From: Bacillota bacterium
GTDB taxonomy: Bacteria; Bacillota; Clostridia; Lachnospirales; Cellulosilyticaceae
Reading direction: 5' to 3'
Length of the DNA stretch: 64,000 nt
Assembly: GCA_023436395.1 (NCBI GenBank)
Contig: JAEZJJ010000038.1
Span: forward strand, 62,001-126,000
Shown here: positions 51,500 through 60,205 of the stretch, piece by piece
How positions within the stretch are numbered: the stretch's first letter is position 1
Layout: every line of letters starts with the position of its first letter
Program-made: the position numbers and the translations under genes
The notes under the pieces: generated by a model
What the model was told of the DNA's origin: nothing
Seen by the model: only the letters and a program-made list of their open reading frames with translations
The model's database searches: none

Positions 51500-53047
51500 T
51501 TATTTTAAAATAATCGTAGACATAGGTGGTAATGTGAGCTCACTTCCTTTTAATGTAGCTTTCTCATCACCTGTTAATAAAGATTCTTTTATCTTACTAT
51601 AATCATAGGTCTTTTTGTCTAAAGTAATTGTCTTAGTCTGATTCCCTAGGTTGTGAATGATAATTACTTGTGAGTCATTATACTTGGTTATATAAGCACC
51701 TATCTGTTTATCTTCTAAGGTTATAGGATCTATTCTTCCTCTTGAGATTTCAGGATTTTGCTTCCTTATATGCAAGGCTTTCTTGTAAAATGATAATAAA
51801 CTATCTTTTTCTTTTGCTTGTTCTTTAACCCCTTTTTCTATTGCTGGAATATTATCACTTTCCTGAATAGGTACAGGCATTTCTTCCTTTGTTTCCGTAG
51901 ACCAAACCATTGGCGCTCTTTTATTAGCATCATGTCCTGATCCTAATAGCCCTATTTCTTCACCATAATAAGTAAAACTATTTCCTGGCATCATTAAATA
52001 CATACTAGCTGCCATTTTTTGATTAACAATATCTTTCCCTAAAATACCAAAGTATCTATCAGTATCATGATTGGATAAGAAATTAGCATCTATATAGAAT
52101 GGATTGACCTTACAAATCCGTTCTTGCCACTTATAAAGACTTTGAACAAAGTCCGCTCCTCCTCTACTTCTCAAACTAGAGGTAATACGTCCATCATTCT
52201 TTGCAAACATAAAGTTAAAATAACTATCAATGTTTGCTCCATAAAAAGTCTCAATCATACTCCCACTACTAAACACTTCACCTACCATATAAACTTCTGG
52301 ATTAATAGTTTGGCAGTATTCATAGAAATTAGTTAAAAAATCAATACTCTTTTGTTGGTCAAAGCAGTAATGTCTAACGGCATCTAGCCGAAAACCTGAT
52401 ACCCCTTTTTCCAACCAATACTTAGCTATATTTTTAATTTCATCAACTACTTCTTTGTTCTCCAAGTTAAGTGCTGCCATATTATCTGTAAATGCATATT
52501 CATACATATAATCCCCAATGCCTGTGGCATGATATCCACCTTGATCATCTAAACTATTTCTCTCTTCTTCTGTTTGTGCAAATGAATAATAATTGGCATA
52601 CTTACTTGGATTATCTGCTTTAATTTCATCTAAAGCCTTCAAAAACCAAGGATGCTTGGTAGAAGTATGATTAACAACTAAGTCTATAATGACATTTATC
52701 CCTCTTTTATTACATTCGTCCATGAGGTGATCAAAGTCACTCATCGTTCCAAAAGTAGGATCTATTGCCATATAATCTTCTACATTATACTTGTGAGTTG
52801 TATCAGAAGGCATAATAGGTGTCAACCAAATGCCATCTACACCCAGATCCTCTAAATAGTCTAGTTTAGAAGTAATCCCATTTAAATCACCTATGCCATC
52901 TCCATTACTATCACAAAAAGAATAAACAAATATCTCATAATAATTTCTATATTTATCCTGAGTAAGTGGTTGCTCTTTTAACTGAGCACAACCACTTACT
53001 ATACATAAAATCATCATTACAATAGGAGATACTCCTCTTTTTTTCAT
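51500..53047 (-). CDS. Alpha-amylase, GH13 lipoprotein
   Basis: A 515-aa GH13 enzyme with a lipoprotein signal ending in VSGCAQ (Cys about 20), so it is anchored outside the membrane. IYSF-like start YYEIFVYSFCDSNGDGIGDL holds the calcium-binding pattern, DLVVNHTST is region I, GFRLDAVRH holds the nucleophile Asp, EVFSSG the acid/base Glu and FLSNHDTDRY region IV. The C-terminal beta domain ends in LPPMSTIILK. It is the last gene of malEFG-amylase, 7 bp after malG. It probably cleaves starch fragments at the surface for import by the neighbouring transporter. Confidence 0.9.
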   Translation of the reverse strand: MKKRGVSPIVMMILCIVSGCAQLKEQPLTQDKYRNYYEIFVYSFCDSNGDGIGDLNGITSKLDYLEDLGVDGIWLTPIMPSDTTHKYNVEDYMAIDPTFGTMSDFDHLMDECNKRGINVIIDLVVNHTSTKHPWFLKALDEIKADNPSKYANYYSFAQTEEERNSLDDQGGYHATGIGDYMYEYAFTDNMAALNLENKEVVDEIKNIAKYWLEKGVSGFRLDAVRHYCFDQQKSIDFLTNFYEYCQTINPEVYMVGEVFSSGSMIETFYGANIDSYFNFMFAKNDGRITSSLRSRGGADFVQSLYKWQERICKVNPFYIDANFLSNHDTDRYFGILGKDIVNQKMAASMYLMMPGNSFTYYGEEIGLLGSGHDANKRAPMVWSTETKEEMPVPIQESDNIPAIEKGVKEQAKEKDSLLSFYKKALHIRKQNPEISRGRIDPITLEDKQIGAYITKYNDSQVIIIHNLGNQTKTITLDKKTYDYSKIKESLLTGDEKATLKGSELTLPPMSTIILK

Positions 53048-53054
53048 ACATCAC

Positions 53055-53918
53055 CTATCCCTTTACAGCGCCTCCAGTAACACCACCTACATAGTATTTT
53101 TGTAAATAAGTAAATACAAGTACAATAGGTATAGCAATGCATACACAACCAGCAGCAAACATAGTAAAGTATGGATCCATATTGTCTTTTTTACTTACCA
53201 TTGTAAATAACCCAATTGCTACTGTGTATTTTTCATAATTATCACCCATAATGAATTTAGCAAAGATGAAATCCATCCAAGGAGTAATAAAGGCTTGAAG
53301 TGCTGTACTTACTAAAATTGGTTTTGAAAGAGGTATAACAATTTTGGTAAACACTTGTGCTTTAGTAGCACCATCTAACATAGCTGCTTCATCCACTTCT
53401 TTAGAAATCGTATCAAAGAAACCTTTTGCTATATAGAAAGTAATACCTGCCCCAGCTGAGTATACTAGCACTAAAGATGTTAAACTTTGTGTAAGATTAA
53501 TTGCTTTTAGGATATAGTATACTGCAATCATAGACATGAAGCCCGGGAACATCCCTATAATTAAAGCAAAATTCATATATGCTTTTCTGAGTTTAAAACG
53601 CATCCTAGACATTACATAAGCAGTAGATACATTGATAAAAGTACTTAAAATGCATGAAATGACTGCTACAATAAATGTATTCATAAACCATCTACCAAAA
53701 GGAAATGTGGTATTAGTAAACAAATTAATATAATTGTTAAGGGTAAAACCTCTCGGAATAATATAATTGATAAAAGCGCCTCTCTCTTCTCTAAAAGAGG
53801 TAAGGATAATCCATATAATAGGTATTATCCATATAATGCTCAAAATTGTTAGTATAGTATATACTACTGTGTTACTTATTTTGCTTCTAGCATGCATACC
53901 CATTTTATTTTTGCTCAT
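53055..53918 (-). CDS. malG: MalG-type maltodextrin ABC permease
   Basis: A 287-aa permease with about six membrane segments and the ATPase-contact loop EVDEAAMLDGATKAQVFTKI. The end YYVGGVTGGAVKG is the usual MalG terminus. It starts inside the malF stop (ATGA overlap) behind AGGAGGAGG. With MalF it forms the channel. No malK-type ATPase is in the operon, so a shared ATPase (MsmX-like) encoded elsewhere must energise it. Confidence 0.92.
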   Translation of the reverse strand: MSKNKMGMHARSKISNTVVYTILTILSIIWIIPIIWIILTSFREERGAFINYIIPRGFTLNNYINLFTNTTFPFGRWFMNTFIVAVISCILSTFINVSTAYVMSRMRFKLRKAYMNFALIIGMFPGFMSMIAVYYILKAINLTQSLTSLVLVYSAGAGITFYIAKGFFDTISKEVDEAAMLDGATKAQVFTKIVIPLSKPILVSTALQAFITPWMDFIFAKFIMGDNYEKYTVAIGLFTMVSKKDNMDPYFTMFAAGCVCIAIPIVLVFTYLQKYYVGGVTGGAVKG

Positions 53919-55306
53919 TGGAAATCCTCCTCCTGCTTATTAGATGATGTTAAGCGGAAAGCGATCAAGGCAAATACTGCAGATAGTACAAAGACTGCAA
54001 TACCAATAGTTGATGCCCTACTATAATCTTTTCTATCAGCGGTTAGCCTATAAAGCCATGTTACCAAGAGATCTGTCTTCCCTGCGAAGTAATAATCTGT
54101 TGTCATAGGTTCTCCCTTTGTCAGGAAGTAAATAAGATTAAAGTTATTTATATTACCAATAAATTGGGTGATTAAATAAGGCGCTGTTACGAAAAAAACA
54201 TATGGCATTGTAATTTTAGTAAATGCTTTTAACTTAGATGCGCCATCAATCTCAGCTGCTTCATATAAATCATTTGGAATATTCATTAAAATTCCAGTCG
54301 TCACTAGCATTGTATAAGGAATACCTACCCACAAGTTAACAGTAAGAACAGATATACGTGCTAACGTAGGATCCGATAAAAACTGGACAGGGTTAGACGT
54401 TAATCCTAAACTCTGTAAAGCAACGTTAATAACCCCATAATCATTTAACATTTGTCTCATAATTAATAAAGAAATAAATTGTGGAATAGCCATTGTTATA
54501 ACAAATATTGTACGCCACATTTTCTTAAGTTTGATACCTTTTTTATTAATCATAAGTGCTAAAACAATACCTAAGAAATAGTTAGAGAAAGTTGCAACAA
54601 CTGCCCATACTAATGTCCAACCAAGTACTGGTCCAAAAGTTGCTCCGAATTTTGAGCTTTGATTGAGCATTTCACCAAAGTTTGCAAGCCCTACCCAAGT
54701 AAATAACTGCCCTGGTGGTTGATGATCTAAGTCATAATTGGTAAATGCAATTAAAATCATGTAACAAAGCGGTAACACTGTAAACGCTGCAATTCCAACA
54801 ATAGGAAGTGTCATTAATGTCACATGAAACCGCTTATCAAATAGCTCTTTTATATCATCTTTTAAAGTTGGTATAGGTTTACCTTCTTCAATTAACCTCT
54901 GTAATTTGTAAGCACTATAAATATTACTGATATAAAATAAAATAAACACTATGACAATAGCTATTGTCGCTACCCCATAAATTAAGAACAACATGGAGTT
55001 ATCTCCTGGTACTGTTCTATTAATTTTAATAACTTCATCATACACCTGTGATTGTGCATTAGTTCCTAACGTAGTAAATCCTATTAATTTCTCTATACCT
55101 ACAACCATCATATAATAAATAAATACAATTTCAGTTAATAAATAAATAATTCCTTTTAAAAATTGTTTTTTAGCAATATTTGCACTCCCCATAATCAGGA
55201 AAGAAAGCTTAGTCAATGCATCACCTTTTGCAAATACTGAGAAGATATTTGTACTTTGTTTCTTGGACTTTTGATTTTTATCTTTTTCAGTTGCTACTCC
55301 ACTCAT
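53915..55306 (-). CDS. malF: MalF-type maltodextrin ABC permease
   Basis: A 463-aa permease. A long N-terminal part with a soluble first segment and about two hydrophobic stretches precedes the core of six membrane helices with LYEAAEIDGASKLKAFTKIT, the ATPase-contact loop, and NINNFNLIYFLTKGEPMTTD. I chose ATG 55306, behind GGAGGAGC; the frame is open to 55363 but without a ribosome binding site. It is larger than typical sugar permeases (about 300 aa), as true MalF usually is. A hairpin lies between malE and malF. Confidence 0.9.
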   Translation of the reverse strand: MSGVATEKDKNQKSKKQSTNIFSVFAKGDALTKLSFLIMGSANIAKKQFLKGIIYLLTEIVFIYYMMVVGIEKLIGFTTLGTNAQSQVYDEVIKINRTVPGDNSMLFLIYGVATIAIVIVFILFYISNIYSAYKLQRLIEEGKPIPTLKDDIKELFDKRFHVTLMTLPIVGIAAFTVLPLCYMILIAFTNYDLDHQPPGQLFTWVGLANFGEMLNQSSKFGATFGPVLGWTLVWAVVATFSNYFLGIVLALMINKKGIKLKKMWRTIFVITMAIPQFISLLIMRQMLNDYGVINVALQSLGLTSNPVQFLSDPTLARISVLTVNLWVGIPYTMLVTTGILMNIPNDLYEAAEIDGASKLKAFTKITMPYVFFVTAPYLITQFIGNINNFNLIYFLTKGEPMTTDYYFAGKTDLLVTWLYRLTADRKDYSRASTIGIAVFVLSAVFALIAFRLTSSNKQEEDFQ

Positions 55307-55346
55307 ACAAGCTCCTCCATTCAGTCGTATTAAAATATGCATATAT

Positions 55347-55386
55347 AACAATATTTGCTGCAACTAAAGTCGCAACAAATATTGTT
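55347..55386 (-). other. Intercistronic hairpin between malE and malF
   Basis: AACAATATTTG plus GCAAC pair with GTCGC plus CAAATATTGTT (about 16 bp with a small mismatch), with no T-run after it on the minus strand. Such structures often stabilise the upstream binding-protein mRNA so that it is made in excess of the permeases. Confidence 0.5.
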
Positions 55387-55419
55387 CATTACTTATCATT
55401 TAGTTTTAAAGTAATCCTA

Positions 55420-56730
55420 TTATTGAAGGATATCACTTACAAGACTATCAAGTTTAGCTTGCATATCAGCAGCTTGAATATTGCCATCAAATGCATCTTT
55501 TGTAAATGCACCTGTTGGTGTCCAGAAATTGCTCATTTTTGGAACAGAAGGCATCGCTACACCAAATTCAAGTTGAGCAAGTGTTGCTGCTACTGTTGCA
55601 TCTGAAGTAACCTTATCATTTGCAGCAGCTACTTTATTAGTTGGAAGAAGTTGTCTCATTTCAAATCTCTTAATTTGATTTTCTTCATTTGTTAAGAAGT
55701 CTGCAAGTGTCATTGCTGCAACTGGGTATTGTGTATTAGATTTTACACAGTATAATTTGTAACCAGCAAATGATTTCATTTGTTTATCTCCAGATCCTGT
55801 ATTGATTGTTGGTAATTTAGCAACACCATAACGATCACCTAAGAATTTTTTATAATCAGCTGCTTTCCATGGTCCACCTACATATGCACCTAATTTACCA
55901 GCTTCAAACTGAGTACCAGCTGCAGCGTCATCTAATGCAGCAGCACCTTTTGCTTTTAATCCAGCAATAAAGTTAGCCATTTCTAACCCACCAGCATTGT
56001 TGAATGTACAAACTGTTTCATCTGCTCCTGTTTCACCAAATAATTGGCAATCATTTGTTAAGAAGAATGCACCTGAGAAGTATGCATTACCCATGTCAAA
56101 GCCAAATTTTGTTACTCCATCTGGTACTTGTGCATCAAGAATAGTATTAAGAGATGCTACATCTTCTGCTTTAAAGATTGATGTATCATAGTATAAGAAA
56201 TATGTTTCTGAAGAACTTGGATAACCATAGATTTTTCCATCATATGTAGCTGCTGTAATAGCACCTTCTGAAGCATTATCTATTGCATTTTTAGCAAAAA
56301 GAGTATTTTCATAAATAGCGCCTGATTGAACAAGTGCACCTAACTGATCGTGAGGAATTGCGAAAACGTCAGCTGCAGCATCTAAGTCTTTTTGAACTTC
56401 GTCTTTCGCTGTATCTTCACCATTTACACGTAAAGTAATTTCAATATTTTTATCAGCATATTTTTGTTTGAAAGCTTCTGCCATTTGACCTAACATTTCT
56501 TGGTCATCTGCCGCACCCCAAAGAGTAAGCTTTGCACCATCTTCTGGTTGTGGTATTTCAGTTTCAGCTGGAGCTTCTGATTCTGCTGGTGCCTCTGATT
56601 CTGTTGGTGCTACTGATTCTGCTGGTGCTGGTGATTGTGATGCTGTTTGTGTTTTATTACAACCAACCATTGATATACTCATTGCACCAATTAATGCCAT
56701 ACTCATTGCAAGTGATAATTTTTTACTCAT
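55420..56730 (-). CDS. malE: MalE-type maltodextrin-binding lipoprotein
   Basis: A 436-aa solute-binding protein. The lipoprotein signal (MSKKLSLAMSMALIGAMSIS) ends in MVGC; next comes a repetitive linker rich in Pro, Ala, Glu and Ser (APTESEAPAESEAPAETE) of about 35 residues, then the binding fold starting at KLTLWGAADDQEMLGQMAEA. GAYVGGPWKAADYKKFLG and PVAAMTLADFLTNEENQIKR match maltose-binding proteins. I chose ATG 56730, behind AAGGGGG; an ATG at 56763 is out of reach of one. It is first in the operon and delivers malto-oligosaccharides to MalFG. Confidence 0.92.
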   Translation of the reverse strand: MSKKLSLAMSMALIGAMSISMVGCNKTQTASQSPAPAESVAPTESEAPAESEAPAETEIPQPEDGAKLTLWGAADDQEMLGQMAEAFKQKYADKNIEITLRVNGEDTAKDEVQKDLDAAADVFAIPHDQLGALVQSGAIYENTLFAKNAIDNASEGAITAATYDGKIYGYPSSSETYFLYYDTSIFKAEDVASLNTILDAQVPDGVTKFGFDMGNAYFSGAFFLTNDCQLFGETGADETVCTFNNAGGLEMANFIAGLKAKGAAALDDAAAGTQFEAGKLGAYVGGPWKAADYKKFLGDRYGVAKLPTINTGSGDKQMKSFAGYKLYCVKSNTQYPVAAMTLADFLTNEENQIKRFEMRQLLPTNKVAAANDKVTSDATVAATLAQLEFGVAMPSVPKMSNFWTPTGAFTKDAFDGNIQAADMQAKLDSLVSDILQ

Positions 56731-56831
56731 AAATATCCCCCTTATTTTTGGACTTTTGCCCATTTAAATAATTAATTATTTATATCAATTCCTGATAACC
56801 TATTAGTAAATTAACAGGATTTTGACCATAT

Positions 56832-56876
56832 ATTATATTACCTCATCAAAAACATATCGTTACCGAAATCGTTCCC
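56832..56876 (-). promoter_or_regulatory. Candidate malE promoter with overlapping repeat (operator?)
   Basis: On the minus strand a perfect TATAAT (56832-56837) lies about 100 bp before malE. At -35 there is no consensus box; instead GGAACGATTTCGGTAACGAT (about 56857-56874) has two AACGAT hexamers 12 bp apart. A further copy GGAAACGATTTC lies at 57013-57024. The arrangement fits a LacI-type or activator site, which is inferred. In the 366-bp region from 56731 to 57096 I see nothing else. Confidence 0.4.
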
Positions 56877-57012
56877 AAAACTAACTAAAGTTACCATGTA
56901 TATAGTCATTACAAACTTATCTGCTTATGTCACTAGAGAACAATGTATTGCCTAATATTTTATTTGTTTAAAATTTTAACTATTTTTAAATTTATTATGC
57001 AATTTATCTATA

Positions 57013-57024
57013 GAAATCGTTTCC
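57013..57024. promoter_or_regulatory. Third AACGAT-type site upstream of malE
   Basis: GAAATCGTTTCC repeats GAAATCGTTCCC at 56865-56876 with one change. It lies about 150 bp farther up, near the MCP stop, and may be an auxiliary operator. Confidence 0.3.
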
Positions 57025-57096
57025 ATTTTCTATGTTTTTATTTTATACGTATTATTCTTAAAAATCAATAGCTTTTATGCATTTAATAAATTATTT

Positions 57097-59199
57097 TTAC
57101 TTAAATGATTTGTAACTATTTTCTAATTCTTCTACTGTTAAGGCTAATTGCTTGGCTAGACTGGTAATACTTTTTGAGGCTTCAATTTGATCTACAGTTT
57201 CTACACTTACCTCTTCAGTAACACTTACAGCTTCTTCAACAACTTCAGCAATATATTGCATTTTTATCTCTACCGCTTGTTTGTCTTCTATTACTTCTGC
57301 AATAAGGTGATTGGCATTATTAAGTGAATAATCTACTTCTTGCATCTTTTCATCTATTTCTGCAAATATTTTTGTAACACTATTAACCATTGGTAACTGT
57401 CCATTAAATACATCCATAGCACGCCTTAGTTCCTCTAATGTCACTCTCTTTTTTTCTTGTATAATTTCAAGCGTGAATGCTATATCGGATATTGCTTCCT
57501 CAGTTTGCACTGAAAGTTTTCTCACCTCATCTGCAACTACTGCAAAACCTTTTCCAGCTTCGCCTGCCCTTGCAGCTTCTATGGCAGCATTTAATGCAAG
57601 TAAATTAGTCTGTCCATTCACCTTTTTAATAATTTCTAGGATTCTATGAATCCCCTCTGCTTCTTGTCCTAACTCTTTAACACTTTCATTCACTTTTTCG
57701 CTAATGAGCATAGTATTTTGTGCCCCATTATAAAGATCAGATAAGCGTACTTTAGTCGCTTCACTCATACCCATGGTTTTCTTAGATGCTTCCCTAATGT
57801 GGATCATAGAATCTGTTATCTTGTTGATATTATCAAATAATTTATTAATTAAAATAGTAGACTGTTCAATTTCATTATTTTGCTTGTGAGCACCTAATGC
57901 TACAGCCTTTATTGTTTCTCCCACCTGTGTAGCTGATAAACTTGTATCTTCTGCCATCTGCTGTAAAGACCGTGTATGTTCATGTACAGAATAAGTAACT
58001 GTTTTTGCCTTACCTATCATATTATTTAGTGTACCTAACATACGGGTAAAACCATTTACTAAAATCTGCATTTCTACATTGCTATATTCTACTTTTTGTT
58101 CTAGTTCCTTATCTAAATCTAGTTGTCCCTGTTCTACTCTCATCATATAACTAGCTATTTTTACAATAGGGCTTGTTATTTTATTACTTATTAGGATACT
58201 TAATAATGTAATAATTACCAATAGTGCTCCTACAATTATAAAAATAGCTCTAGAGTCTTTATGATATTCTTCTAATAAATTCTCCATAGCCGCACTGCTT
58301 ATAATCCCCCATCCATTACTTGTTTTTACAAAACTGACAAGGTTTCCTGAAAGATTAATTGTTTCTGTTTTTTCAGTGGAATCTCTCATATAATCAATTA
58401 ACTTTGCATCAATAGGTTTATCATTATTAGCTGTAATTACTTGGTTATTTATATCAATAATCAACATTGATATATCTTTTTTTATATCTGCTAATTGTAA
58501 TAATTCATTTAAATAATCTTTATTCATTAAAGCTATAATATAAGTATTCTCTGTATCTATCATTTTTCTAGCCAAATAAATATTCTGTTCATTATTAGAA
58601 TCTAGTGTAAACCAATAAAACTCACTTACTGGAATTTCTTCTACTTCTTTATAAGCTTCACTTTGGATAAATGCATTTATATCAAAATCAAATCCTATAT
58701 TTGCTTCCTGATAAATTTTTTTGTTATCAACTAAAATACAAAAGCCTAAAATGGATTGTTGTGTCTTAAGTGAACTCCTTACTTTTTCTTTCACATCACT
58801 AAAGTAAGAAGATGCACCTACTATATCATTTTGCTTAGTTTTCTTTATGTAACTCTTTAACTTTTGATATCCTACTATGTCGCCCATTGTTGTTCTAGCT
58901 ATAGCTATATAATTTTCTATATTATAATTAAGTTGTTCTACTATTTTCTGAGAATAATCTCCTACCACATGCCCTGTTGATTGAGTTGTAATATTAATAC
59001 TCATAGTCATGATTATACAAATAGGAATCATGCTAATAAGAAGAAAAAAAGCTATTAGTTGATTTCTTAACTTTAGTTTATGAAGTCTTATCTTGGTCTT
59101 TTTTTTAGTATCGTTCTTGGTCTTTTTTTTAGTATCGTTCTTGGTATCGTTCTTGGTATCGTTTCCATTATTTTGCAAAAAAAATGCTTTGCTATTCAT
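57097..59199 (-). CDS. Methyl-accepting chemotaxis protein with repeat-bearing N-terminus
   Basis: A 700-aa chemoreceptor. The N-terminus has an unusual repeat of NDTK and KKTK units (about residues 13-36), then the first membrane helix (LIAFFLLISMIPICIIMTMS), a Cache-like extracellular sensor of about 265 residues, a second helix (IFIIVGALLVIITLLSILIS), a HAMP domain and a signalling domain with the conserved tip VNGQTNLLALNAAIEAARAG and EAGKGFAVVADEVRKLS. ATG 59199 follows AAAGGAGGAG. It lies between two sets of maltodextrin genes, so a sugar ligand is possible but not shown. No cheA or cheW is near. Confidence 0.9.
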   Translation of the reverse strand: MNSKAFFLQNNGNDTKNDTKNDTKKKTKNDTKKKTKIRLHKLKLRNQLIAFFLLISMIPICIIMTMSINITTQSTGHVVGDYSQKIVEQLNYNIENYIAIARTTMGDIVGYQKLKSYIKKTKQNDIVGASSYFSDVKEKVRSSLKTQQSILGFCILVDNKKIYQEANIGFDFDINAFIQSEAYKEVEEIPVSEFYWFTLDSNNEQNIYLARKMIDTENTYIIALMNKDYLNELLQLADIKKDISMLIIDINNQVITANNDKPIDAKLIDYMRDSTEKTETINLSGNLVSFVKTSNGWGIISSAAMENLLEEYHKDSRAIFIIVGALLVIITLLSILISNKITSPIVKIASYMMRVEQGQLDLDKELEQKVEYSNVEMQILVNGFTRMLGTLNNMIGKAKTVTYSVHEHTRSLQQMAEDTSLSATQVGETIKAVALGAHKQNNEIEQSTILINKLFDNINKITDSMIHIREASKKTMGMSEATKVRLSDLYNGAQNTMLISEKVNESVKELGQEAEGIHRILEIIKKVNGQTNLLALNAAIEAARAGEAGKGFAVVADEVRKLSVQTEEAISDIAFTLEIIQEKKRVTLEELRRAMDVFNGQLPMVNSVTKIFAEIDEKMQEVDYSLNNANHLIAEVIEDKQAVEIKMQYIAEVVEEAVSVTEEVSVETVDQIEASKSITSLAKQLALTVEELENSYKSFK
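59091..59165. repeat. In-frame tandem repeat in the chemoreceptor 5' end
   Basis: Units of 12 bp (TCGTTCTTGGTA on the plus strand) and a 24-bp unit that contains TCTTTTTTTT alternate, coding for NDTK and KKTK. Two A8 tracts on the coding strand lie in it. Confidence 0.8.
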
Positions 59200-59350
59200 A
59201 TGCTCCTCCTTTGTCAAACTTATCGTATATTAATTATATTATTCAGCAAAATAATTGTAAATACTTATTAGAAAAATATATTAATTATAATAAACTAAAA
59301 TTTTAATATTAAATGCATTTAAATACCCTATAAAAAATTAAATCTTCAAA

Positions 59351-59385
59351 AAATTAGACTTATTCTAAAAGAATAAGTCTAATTT
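59351..59385 (-). terminator. Terminator overlapping the PHP gene stop
   Basis: AAATTAGACTTATTC and GAATAAGTCTAATTT form a 15-bp stem over a 5-nt loop. The stop codon and the last codons of the PHP gene are within the stem; a T-run (TTTTTTGAAG) follows on the minus strand. Confidence 0.8.
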
Positions 59386-60159
59386 TACTTGTTCTGCACT
59401 ATGGGCATCTGATCCAATGATTATAGGTATTCCCTCTTGTTTTATATATTTTAGAAATTGACCTGATGGATAAGTTTCTTTACAATAAACTTTTCTTAAT
59501 CCTGCTATATTAAAGTCAATTTCAAAATTTCTTTGTTTGATTTCTAAAACTATTTTTCTTATTAGTTCTTCATTTTTATAATGAAATGGATATTTTTGAT
59601 TAAAAATACGTACTAAGCTTATATGACCTAATCTATTAGGCTTATAATCTCCTAAATCTGCCTGTATTGATTTGAGAATAGTCTCATAATAAAGATCATA
59701 TATTTTTTCTAAACTTTGCGTTTTATGGAATAGTGCTTCAAAATCAGGGAGATAATCTATAGCATAATATTGATTTTCAAATTTTACAAAATGAACAGAT
59801 AAGATACCATCTTCCATTTCTTTTCCGTATTTATTTAGGTTCTCTTTTATGATCTTATCATAGTCTTCTATATAATCTACTTCAAATCCTATATTAATTT
59901 TAACACGTTCTTTGTATTGATTTTTTACAAATTGTATAGCAGCTATATAATCCGAAATCTCTTCTTCTTGTAATGCACATTCTCTCTGAAATTCTGGCGT
60001 AGCTATTCCTTCGGGCATAGGAAAATGTTCCGTAAAAGTTATTTCTTCTCTTCCTTCTTTTAAAGCCATTTCAATATAAGATTCTAATGAATCTTTACTC
60101 CCATGCGGGCAAAATGGCGTATGCATATGCCCATCTCTTTTCTTCAAGCTTTTGTCCAT
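59365..60159 (-). CDS. PHP-family phosphatase, histidinol-phosphatase-like (HisJ/HisK)
   Basis: A 264-aa PHP-domain protein. The metal ligands are visible in DGHMHTPFCPHG near the N-terminus, ITFTEHFPMPEG, NIGFEVDYIEDY, ILSVHFV, and IIIGSDAHSAEQ near the C-terminus. This matches the trinuclear PHP type of histidinol-phosphatase, completing histidine synthesis. No other his genes are here, and it follows an amylase and a TetR regulator, so it may act on another phosphate ester. It starts 46 bp after the amylase stop behind GGGAGG. Confidence 0.85.
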   Translation of the reverse strand: MDKSLKKRDGHMHTPFCPHGSKDSLESYIEMALKEGREEITFTEHFPMPEGIATPEFQRECALQEEEISDYIAAIQFVKNQYKERVKINIGFEVDYIEDYDKIIKENLNKYGKEMEDGILSVHFVKFENQYYAIDYLPDFEALFHKTQSLEKIYDLYYETILKSIQADLGDYKPNRLGHISLVRIFNQKYPFHYKNEELIRKIVLEIKQRNFEIDFNIAGLRKVYCKETYPSGQFLKYIKQEGIPIIIGSDAHSAEQVKLDLFF

Positions 60160-60205
60160 CCTACTTCCTCCCTATAACTATTTCATCTTATGTAACTTTT
60201 CACTA

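Noticed and set aside
59091..59165. Tandem repeat as a CRISPR array
   Set aside because: Units are 12-24 bp without spacers and lie in frame in a coding sequence; no cas gene is in the window.
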